12,043 nt of DNA from Geofilum sp964396555 (GTDB lineage: Bacteria > Bacteroidota > Bacteroidia > Bacteroidales > Marinilabiliaceae), in assembly GCA_964396555.1 (NCBI GenBank), contig CAYNFX010000054.1, forward strand, positions 1-12,043. The letters run 5' to 3'. Both the position numbers and the translations under genes were made by a program. Each line of letters opens with the position of its first letter. The first letter of the stretch is position 1. The notes beneath the pieces are model-generated. The model searched no databases. It was not told where the DNA came from and saw nothing but the letters and a program-made list of their open reading frames with translations. Shown here in pieces: positions 6,475-12,043 of this stretch.

Positions 6475-7698
6475 TTATTTCTCTCTTATAAGGTGTACAG
6501 GGCCCTGTAGTCTTATCTTCTCACCCGGATTATAGCCTTCGGCTTCAACGAAATAGTAATATACTCCCGGAGGTGCATCTCCATTGCCAATGCTGCCATC
6601 CCATCCCTCAGCAGGATTGTCGGATTCATATACTGTGCGACCCCAGCGGCTTACTATCTGCATTTTGAATTTACGTACAGACCTATAATATACCCTAAAC
6701 TGGTCATTATTTCCGTCTCCGTTTGGAGTAAAGGCATTGGGAGCCTCAAGTGCCAGATCCATGATAAAGATTTCCAGTTCGGCTTCATCCATACAGCCTG
6801 TCTCATAATTTTCGACAAAGAGCCTTAATGTATCTCTGCCCGCCGTTGAAAAAATATGGAAGAAATCACTGTTTTCCTTCAAGAGTCTGCCACCCAGTTC
6901 CCATTCCCTATTGGTGATCATTCCCTTGCTATTGTCAGTAAAGCGAATCTCCAACGGCGCTGATCCGCTGACTATTCCCATGTGCCCTTCATTGGGAACC
7001 TCCGGCTTTATCACTTCGTGCCCTATCATAGCTTTTAAGGCAATGGCGGTATGGGTTACCGGTTCACTGCTTACACTTTTATTCAACACTGGTAATCCAG
7101 CAGTAAGAGTATATTCATCATCAATGAAAGGGGCTTCTATTGATACATACTCATCGCTGCTTTCTCCCTCAATTCCCTGTGAGGAACTGATGCTGTATGT
7201 CAGGGGATATACGACAATATGAGAATTGCCGTCCAGGTCATAATATACAAGATTGCGAGTCTGGGCAGTTCCTACAAAGGTAAGATACTGACATGTACTT
7301 TCCTCTATTGAAACTGATGCTCCGAGTATCTGGGGAACAAAGATCCAGCAGCGGTAGCTGCTGATGATCTGGTCGGAGTTGATATCCCTGATGTTAAGCA
7401 GAATACCTCCTTCTATCGAGGGTGTATAGGTGCTTATTGTTCCATAGGCCAGAGGGATATCCCAACTGTCGCTGTTATTATTGAAGCCTAGCCATTCATA
7501 TATATAGCTACCCTGTAGTGAAGTCCTGACTGTAAGTCCGGCAACCTGATTTACCAGATAAATACTGTCGGCCGGTACTGCAGTATTCTCAGCTTTCATA
7601 TAAGGGGTGCTACTTTCCAGCAATAGCTGACCGGATGTCACGGTCATAAAGGATAGGAAAAATAGAAGAAGAGTCGAGGTTTTCGGGAGTAAGTTCAT
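6475..7698 (-). CDS. Secreted PKD-like protein with T9SS type B (CHU_C) C-terminal sorting domain
   Basis: From the ATG at 7698 the protein has 407 residues. It opens with a signal peptide (about 1-23: basic residue, then LLLFFLSFMTVTSG). The middle (about 30-235) is an unrecognised beta-rich region. A PKD-like domain spans about 240-312 (APLEIRFTDNSKG, WELGG, FSTAGRDTLRLFV). The CHU_C/gliding-motility-associated C-terminal domain occupies about 320-405, with PNAFTPNGDGNNDQF, VSRWGRTVYES, GWDG and PPGVYYYFVEAEG. That domain directs export by the type IX secretion system and attachment at or release from the cell surface. An in-frame TTG at 7740 would place 14 polar residues before the signal peptide and is rejected. 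No enzymatic domain is recognised, so the role may be surface or adhesive. The gene is divergent from the helicase gene. Confidence 0.9.
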   Translation of the reverse strand: MNLLPKTSTLLLFFLSFMTVTSGQLLLESSTPYMKAENTAVPADSIYLVNQVAGLTVRTSLQGSYIYEWLGFNNNSDSWDIPLAYGTISTYTPSIEGGILLNIRDINSDQIISSYRCWIFVPQILGASVSIEESTCQYLTFVGTAQTRNLVYYDLDGNSHIVVYPLTYSISSSQGIEGESSDEYVSIEAPFIDDEYTLTAGLPVLNKSVSSEPVTHTAIALKAMIGHEVIKPEVPNEGHMGIVSGSAPLEIRFTDNSKGMITNREWELGGRLLKENSDFFHIFSTAGRDTLRLFVENYETGCMDEAELEIFIMDLALEAPNAFTPNGDGNNDQFRVYYRSVRKFKMQIVSRWGRTVYESDNPAEGWDGSIGNGDAPPGVYYYFVEAEGYNPGEKIRLQGPVHLIREK

Positions 7699-7769
7699 AG
7701 TCCTGATGTTAGTACGGCTTTGATGCGCTAATTTACACAATTGCTAACGAAATTATGGGTGATTAATTG

Positions 7770-7777
7770 TATTTTTG
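7770..7777 (+). promoter_or_regulatory. Likely -7 box for the UvrD/PcrA helicase gene
   Basis: TATTTTTG is a full match to TAnnTTTG. No TTTG is found 19-21 bases upstream; only TTG at 7741-7743, which is too distant. Transcription would start near 7784. The box includes the TTG triplet at 7775-7777, which argues against that triplet being the start codon. Confidence 0.4.
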
Positions 7778-7810
7778 CCCATATACGAATTGGTAAATCA
7801 AGAACTGTCC

Positions 7811-8554
7811 GTGCCTGAATTTCTTCAACAACTAAATGATGCACAAAGGGAAGCAGTACTGTCGACAGATGGTCCAAACCTTGTTATTGCTGGTGCCGGC
7901 TCCGGAAAAACCCGTGTGCTGACATATCGCATTGCCTACCTGTTGTCAGGTAATGCAGCGCCATGGAACATATTGGCGCTGACCTTTACAAATAAGGCAG
8001 CTGCTGAAATGAAGGAACGTATCGCATCACTTGTGGGAAAAGAAAGCGCTTCGCGTCTTTGGATGGGCACTTTCCACTCAATATTCCTTAGGATACTTAG
8101 GACTGAGCATGATAGGACTGGATATCCTTCAAATTTTACAATTTACGATGCGAGTGATTCGAAGAGCCTTATCAAGAGCATTCTCAATGAGATGGGAATT
8201 AAGGAGAAAGAATACAGGCCGGGTTTGGTGTTTTCAAAGATTTCGTCTGCCAAAAATGACCTGATACTGCCTAATGCCTATTCACGTGATCAGAAGAGAT
8301 TGATGAGTGATGCCGCTTCAAAGGTGCCCAGAGTGCATGAGATATATGCACGCTATATGAAGGAGTGTTATAAGGCAGGTGCAATGGATTTTGACGACCT
8401 GCTGCTTAATACAAATATCCTGTTTCGTGATCACCCTGATGTGCTTGCCAAGTATTGCAACCTGTTCAAATACATCCTTGTAGATGAGTATCAAGATACA
8501 AATATGTCACAGTATCTGATAATAAAAAAGCTTGCTGAACCTGACAGGAATATT
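7811..8554 (+). CDS. UvrD/PcrA-type ATP-dependent DNA helicase, N-terminal part (broken by assembly gap)
   Basis: This is the first part of a superfamily 1A 3'-5' DNA helicase of the UvrD/PcrA/Rep group, used in nucleotide-excision and mismatch repair and in removing proteins from DNA. It shows the Q-motif region LNDAQREAV, motif I/Walker A AGAGSGKT, motif Ia ALTFTNKAAAEM, GTFHSIFLRILR (Ib region) and motif II VDEYQDT just before the gap. There is no ATG in the open frame, which is bounded upstream by TGA at 7760. Candidate starts are TTG 7775, TTG 7790 and GTG 7811. GTG 7811 is chosen because VPEFLQQLNDAQ aligns with the usual N-terminus and TTG 7775 lies in the likely -7 box. The reading frame is intact up to the gap. 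Confidence 0.9.
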
Positions 8555-8654
8555 NNNNNNNNNNNNNNNNNNNNNNNNNNNNNNNNNNNNNNNNNNNNNN
8601 NNNNNNNNNNNNNNNNNNNNNNNNNNNNNNNNNNNNNNNNNNNNNNNNNNNNNN
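8555..8654. other. Assembly gap (100 N) inside the helicase gene
   Basis: Exactly 100 undetermined bases, the conventional placeholder for a gap of unknown length. The flanks are one gene: the left side ends after motif II, the right side resumes before motif V. The left frame ends on a complete codon at 8554 and the right frame starts on one at 8655, so the true length should be a multiple of three; 100 is not. Motifs III and IV and the start of domain 2B are missing, which in E. coli UvrD corresponds to roughly 180 residues. The real gap is therefore probably about 450-600 bases. Confidence 0.97.
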
Positions 8655-9668
8655 CTGGAAGCAACAGCTGTACATAATGATATTACTATATGGGAGGTGT
8701 TAAACCATCCAGGCATTTCGGCTCTGGGCTTTAACAGCGGTACATTGCGTAAGCTTGAGGCATTTAGGGGTATGGTAAAGGGTTTTATTGCTAAGTCTGG
8801 CGAGCTGGATGCATACAGCATTACAACTGAGATTTTGGCCGAAAGTGGTCTGCTAAAAGAGTTACAGGGCGATTCTTCGACAGAAGGACGGGCACGATTT
8901 GAAAACGTTGATGAAATGCTTAATGCTGTGCGGGAGTTTTCTGACGCGCGCAAGGAGGCGGGCGAACCTGCTTTTTTAGTAGATTATCTGGCCGAGGTAT
9001 CCCTGATGACAGATCAGGATAATGAGAATGAGGCAGAGAGTGAAAAGGTAACATTGATGACAATTCACTCAGCCAAAGGCCTTGAGTTTCCGTATGTGTA
9101 CATCGTAGGAATCGAGGAGGGTACCTTTCCTTCACCAATGTCGGGCTCCAATATGCAGGAACTTGAGGAAGAAAGACGCTTGTTTTATGTTGCGGTGACA
9201 AGAGCAGAAAAGCGGGTTACTTTGTCATATGCACGGAGCCGGTTTAAGAACGGAGAATTCAACTTTGTAAATCCCAGCCGTTTCCTTAGGGAGATTGATC
9301 AGAGTTATCTAAGCATAGAAGAAAAGTCAGCGTTTGGTGGATCCGGAATGAGGGAGCAAAGTCAGGCACGCAAGCCCTTGTTTAATTTCTCTGATAGGCC
9401 AACGGAACCTTCAAGGCCAAAATTCAGCAGTAGCTTCAGCAACACTGTTTCGGGTTCTTCATCTGAGGGAGGAAGGTTTTCCGGCAGCAAATTCTCAGAC
9501 TTTGACAGGCTTACAGTGGGAAGCCGGGTTGAACATGAGCGTTTTGGACTGGGGGAAGTGATTGCGCTTGAGGGGCAGGCTCCGGATACCAAGGCTCATG
9601 TGAGATTCGAAAATGCAGGAACCAAACAATTACTTTTAAAGTTTGCCAAACTTAAAATATTGGGTTAG
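8655..9668 (+). CDS. UvrD/PcrA-type ATP-dependent DNA helicase, C-terminal part
   Basis: This is the continuation of the helicase after the gap, 337 residues. It starts in domain 2B (DITIWEVLNHPG), passes through ARFENVDEMLNAVREFSD, and contains motif V VTLMTIHSAKGLEFPYVYIVG (about 132-152), EEGTFPSP, and motif VI EEERRLFYVAVTRA (171-184). A Ser/Phe/Gly-rich linker (about 240-282) leads to a C-terminal Tudor-like domain, RVEHERFGLGEVIALEG and KLLLKFAKLKIL-like ending, the part of PcrA/UvrD that contacts RNA polymerase. With the N-terminal part and the missing segment the full protein would be about 760 residues, normal for PcrA/UvrD. There is no sign of a true frameshift; the apparent frame change comes from the placeholder gap. 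The downstream DUF4290 gene begins 99 bases later. Confidence 0.92.
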   Translation: MEATAVHNDITIWEVLNHPGISALGFNSGTLRKLEAFRGMVKGFIAKSGELDAYSITTEILAESGLLKELQGDSSTEGRARFENVDEMLNAVREFSDARKEAGEPAFLVDYLAEVSLMTDQDNENEAESEKVTLMTIHSAKGLEFPYVYIVGIEEGTFPSPMSGSNMQELEEERRLFYVAVTRAEKRVTLSYARSRFKNGEFNFVNPSRFLREIDQSYLSIEEKSAFGGSGMREQSQARKPLFNFSDRPTEPSRPKFSSSFSNTVSGSSSEGGRFSGSKFSDFDRLTVGSRVEHERFGLGEVIALEGQAPDTKAHVRFENAGTKQLLLKFAKLKILG

Positions 9669-9767
9669 CTTTGTCTTCTATCTGAACCTATGCCTGTTGT
9701 CGTTAGTTGACATCTTCCCGCTGGTATTATTTCCTGAGTTATAAAGAACATTTTTTAATATTTTTCG

Positions 9768-10385
9768 ATGGATTACAATTCACAAAGAAAGCAGCTTGTC
9801 CTTCCCGAGTATGGGCGTCATATTCACAAGATGGTAGAATATGCCAGTACTATTGAAGATAGGGATGAAAGACTGAAGTGTGCATATTCTATAATATCAG
9901 TGATGGGGAACCTATTCCCTCACCTTCGAGATGTAAGTGATTTTAAGCACAAGCTTTGGGATCATCTTGCACTGATGTCTGATTTCAAGCTGGATATCGA
10001 GTATCCCTATGATGTTTTAACGGTCAGTCAGTTTAGTACAACTCCTGATAAGGTACCATACAATGACTACGTAATGACCTACAGACATTACGGAAGGCTT
10101 GTAGAGCAAATGATAAAGAAGGCTTCCGTTATGGAGGAAGGTGAACTGAAGGATCATCTGGTGACCCTAATTGTTGGCCAGATGAAGAAGTCACTTATCA
10201 ACTGGAACAAGGACAATGCTACTGATGAGAGAGTGATTGAGGATATAAAAAGGCTTTCTGGCGGAGCCTTGGCTGCTGAGCCAAGGCATTTCAGGGGTTC
10301 TTCCGAGCCTCGTGAAAGCCAGAATATACGCAACAATAATAATCGGAAGAAGCAACATTTTCAAAGAAACAAGGGCAGGGAATAG
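9768..10385 (+). CDS. DUF4290 domain-containing protein, function unknown
   Basis: This 205-residue protein starts MDYNSQRKQLVLPEYGRHIHKMVEYA and contains DRDERLKCAYSIISVMGNLFPHLRD and FKHKLWDHLALMSDFKLDIEYPY. I recognise this pattern as DUF4290, a family found in Bacteroidota and without an assigned function. It is mostly helical and has no signal peptide or membrane segment, so it is probably cytoplasmic. The last 30 or so residues (about 176-205) form a polar, basic, Asn/Arg/Lys/Gln-rich tail (NIRNNNNRKKQHFQRNKGRE) that looks disordered and could bind nucleic acid; that is inference. murA follows after 26 bases without a terminator, so the two are probably cotranscribed. A perfect 8-bp GC-rich inverted repeat lies inside its 3' part (10266-10287). 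The ATG is preceded by an A/T-rich leader. Confidence 0.88.
   Translation: MDYNSQRKQLVLPEYGRHIHKMVEYASTIEDRDERLKCAYSIISVMGNLFPHLRDVSDFKHKLWDHLALMSDFKLDIEYPYDVLTVSQFSTTPDKVPYNDYVMTYRHYGRLVEQMIKKASVMEEGELKDHLVTLIVGQMKKSLINWNKDNATDERVIEDIKRLSGGALAAEPRHFRGSSEPRESQNIRNNNNRKKQHFQRNKGRE
10266..10287. repeat. Inverted repeat inside the DUF4290 gene
   Basis: GCCTTGGC (10266-10273) and GCCAAGGC (10280-10287) form a perfect 8-bp GC-rich stem with a 6-base loop. It encodes an Ala-rich stretch near the C-terminus. No T-tract follows. It may be a chance product of Ala/Glu/Pro codons or an intra-operon RNA processing or stability element. Confidence 0.45.
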
Positions 10386-10411
10386 AATAATTTGAACCAG
10401 CCGGCATATTT

Positions 10412-11716
10412 ATGAGTAGTTTTGAAATCACAGGCCCCTGCAGGATGTCGGGTGAGATTACACCCCAGGGAGCAAAGAATGAGGCCTTGCAGGTAATATG
10501 TGCCACATTGCTAACCTCGGAGGAGGTGATAATAGACAATGTGCCTGACATTCTGGATGTCAATAATCTGATAGCCCTGCTTAGGAAGATGGGTGTTGAG
10601 GTTAAATATAATGGCCCCAACAGATATAGCTTCAGAGCTGTAGATGTTGATATTAAATATATGCAGACTGATGATTTCAGATCCAGAGCTTCTTCTCTCA
10701 GAGGTTCCATTATGATAATGGGTCCCTTGTTAGCCAGATATGGAAGGGCGTATTTTCCAAAACCGGGTGGAGACAAGATAGGTCGTCGCAGACTTGATAC
10801 TCACTTTTTTGGATTTACTGAACTAGGTGCCCGCTTTGAGTTTAATCCTGACGAAATATTTTACACTGTTCATGCCCAAGAACTTAAAGGCACCTATATG
10901 CTTCTTGATGAAGCATCAGTTACCGGTACTGCCAATATTATCATGGCAGCAGTTTTAACCCCCGGCGTTACTACTATCTACAATGCTGCCTGTGAGCCAT
11001 ATATTCAGCAACTGTGTAAGATGCTAAGTGCCATGGGTGCAAGAATCAATGGAATAGGCTCTAATCTGCTTTCAATTACGGGTGTTGACAAACTACAAGG
11101 CTGTTCACACAGGATCCTTCCAGATATGATTGAGATAGGCTCCTTCATTGGTATGGCTGCTATTACAAAGAGTGAGATTACTGTGAAGGATGCAGCACCT
11201 TCAGAACTCGGTATTATACCTATGGCTTTCAGTCGCATGGGTATTAATTTTGAGATCAGAGGTGAGGATATTTACATTCCATCTCAGGAAGAATATGAGA
11301 TTGAGACTTTTATAGATGGCTCAATAATGACCATTGCCGATGCTCCTTGGCCTGGTCTGACTCCTGACCTTTTGAGTGTATTCCTGGTTGTGGCAACACA
11401 GGCCAAGGGTAGTGTACTTATTCACCAAAAAATGTTCGAGAGCCGTTTGTTTTTTGTGGATAAACTCATCGATATGGGAGCCAGTATTATCCTGTGTGAC
11501 CCCCACAGGGCAACTGTAATTGGACATAATCATAAGACTTCACTCAGGGGTTGCGTAATGACTTCTCCAGATATAAGGGCTGGTGTTGCCCTACTAATTG
11601 CCGCTCTGTCTGCAAAAGGCAAAAGTATTATTCATAATATCGAGCAGATAGACAGGGGTTATCAGAATATCGAAACAAGGCTTAATCAACTGGGAGCTGC
11701 TATTCGTCGCATTTAA
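10412..11716 (+). CDS. murA: UDP-N-acetylglucosamine 1-carboxyvinyltransferase, Asp-type active site
   Basis: MurA transfers enolpyruvate from PEP to UDP-GlcNAc, the first committed step of peptidoglycan synthesis in the cytoplasm. The 434 residues have the EPSP-synthase-like double-domain fold. Lys22 and Asn23 in QGAKNEAL, Asp319 in TPDLLS, Arg345 in ESRLFF, Arg389 in DIRAG and Arg415 in DRGYQNIE correspond to conserved substrate-binding and catalytic residues. The mobile loop is PKPGGDKIGRRRLDTH: the position of E. coli Cys115 is Asp121 (bases 10772-10774). Fosfomycin alkylates that Cys, so this enzyme is predicted to be insensitive, as in the Asp-type MurA of Mycobacterium tuberculosis and Chlamydia. 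The gene follows the DUF4290 gene by 26 bases and ends just before a good intrinsic terminator. Confidence 0.96.
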   Translation: MSSFEITGPCRMSGEITPQGAKNEALQVICATLLTSEEVIIDNVPDILDVNNLIALLRKMGVEVKYNGPNRYSFRAVDVDIKYMQTDDFRSRASSLRGSIMIMGPLLARYGRAYFPKPGGDKIGRRRLDTHFFGFTELGARFEFNPDEIFYTVHAQELKGTYMLLDEASVTGTANIIMAAVLTPGVTTIYNAACEPYIQQLCKMLSAMGARINGIGSNLLSITGVDKLQGCSHRILPDMIEIGSFIGMAAITKSEITVKDAAPSELGIIPMAFSRMGINFEIRGEDIYIPSQEEYEIETFIDGSIMTIADAPWPGLTPDLLSVFLVVATQAKGSVLIHQKMFESRLFFVDKLIDMGASIILCDPHRATVIGHNHKTSLRGCVMTSPDIRAGVALLIAALSAKGKSIIHNIEQIDRGYQNIETRLNQLGAAIRRI

Positions 11717-11725
11717 TTATTTATA

Positions 11726-11756
11726 GACAACAGTATTATGACTGTTAGTCATTTTT
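11726..11756 (+). terminator. Intrinsic terminator after murA
   Basis: GACAACAGT (11726-11734) pairs with ACTGTTAGTC (11741-11750), giving nine base pairs with one bulged A and a 6-base loop. It is followed by ATTTTTG (T-run 11752-11756). It begins nine bases after the murA stop and ends the DUF4290-murA transcript. Confidence 0.65.
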
Positions 11757-11854
11757 GTGCCTTTTTAACAAAAAGTCAAACGCCTGATAATAAGATGGAT
11801 AACGTTTGTTCTTTATAATATAATAAAACAAATTAACATTTGCAAACAAAAATA

Positions 11855-11887
11855 TTTGGATAGTAAATGTTATTGGGCATAATTTTG
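11855..11887 (+). promoter_or_regulatory. Bacteroidota-type promoter for the right-edge gene
   Basis: TTTG (11855-11858), a 21-base spacer, then TAATTTTG (11880-11887) match the phylum's consensus in full. Transcription would begin near 11895, giving a leader of about 100 bases. The leader contains a 5-bp hairpin, TCAAC (11904-11908) with GTTGA (11915-11919). The gene-free stretch from 11717 to 11996 otherwise holds the murA terminator and A/T-rich sequence. Confidence 0.6.
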
Positions 11888-11996
11888 GCACGACAATTTT
11901 TGGTCAACGTTTCAGTTGAGTTCATCTAAAAAACGAGAATCGTAATGATAATTCGCTGACTTTTGCACCAAAGTAGTATTAACCAAAAATGCAGAG

Positions 11997-12043
11997 ATGA
12001 ATTTTAGAGCAGTAGCGTTAATGGTTTTTGGAGGGCTTTTGTT
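11997..12043 (+). CDS. Start of a gene cut by the window edge, probable signal peptide
   Basis: An ATG at 11997 opens MNFRAVALMVFGGLL, still open at the last base. One basic residue followed by a hydrophobic run looks like the beginning of a signal peptide or membrane segment, so the product is probably exported or membrane-bound. It follows the murA terminator and a full-consensus promoter about 100 bases upstream, so it is a separate transcription unit. A neighbouring ATG at 11989 is in another frame and stops after three codons. Only 15 codons are visible, so the family cannot be named. Confidence 0.5.
   Translation, partial: MNFRAVALMVFGGLL

Noticed and set aside
7699..7740. Upstream TTG start for the CHU_C-domain gene
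   Set aside because: It would put 14 polar residues before a well-formed signal peptide that begins at the ATG at 7698.
7748..7755. -7 box for the CHU_C-domain gene on the minus strand
   Set aside because: TAATTTCG has one mismatch to TAnnTTTG and no TTTG occurs at the right distance upstream; too weak to list.
8507..8953. Minus-strand open frame running through the N gap
   Set aside because: It opens through undetermined bases and is antisense to clear helicase coding sequence; the protein resembles nothing and is compositionally a shadow.
8532..9668. A true frameshift in the helicase gene
   Set aside because: Both halves are in intact frames up to the gap edges; the phase change arises only from the arbitrary 100-N length.

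Overview
The window is a housekeeping segment of a Bacteroidota chromosome, most likely of the order Bacteroidales. The grounds are a T9SS type B (CHU_C) sorting domain at 6475-7698, a DUF4290 protein beside murA, and several promoters of the TTTG-N18/21-TAnnTTTG kind peculiar to this phylum. Recognisable Shine-Dalgarno sites are mostly absent and starts lie in A/T-rich leaders. No phage, transposon, CRISPR or defence genes are visible, and no previously undescribed system was found.

Layout: positions 1-2332 hold three minus-strand genes, each with its own likely promoter: rplY (ribosomal protein L25/Ctc), prs (PRPP synthase) and engB/ysxC (ribosome assembly GTPase). A divergent promoter region (2333-2480) separates them from manA (type I mannose-6-phosphate isomerase) on the plus strand. 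Next come lysC (aspartate kinase with two ACT domains) and lysA (diaminopimelate decarboxylase), 28 bases apart and probably one lysine-pathway operon. lysA converges on a minus-strand pair: a T9SS-secreted PKD/CHU_C protein followed by a small Dabb-domain protein. A nearly perfect 19-bp hairpin sits at the convergence and includes the last codons and stop of lysA.

From 7770 rightwards all genes are on the plus strand: a UvrD/PcrA helicase interrupted by a 100-N assembly gap (8555-8654), a DUF4290 protein, and murA, which has Asp in place of the usual fosfomycin-target Cys. murA is followed by a good intrinsic terminator, then a promoter and the first 15 codons of a gene that runs off the window.

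Functionally the genes cover translation and ribosome assembly (rplY, engB), central metabolites (prs, manA), lysine and diaminopimelate supply for peptidoglycan (lysC, lysA), the first committed peptidoglycan step (murA) and DNA repair (uvrD/pcrA). The points most worth a second look are the lysA-end hairpin, the Asp-type MurA, the mis-sized gap in the helicase with its non-ATG start, and the uncharacterised DUF4290-murA pair.
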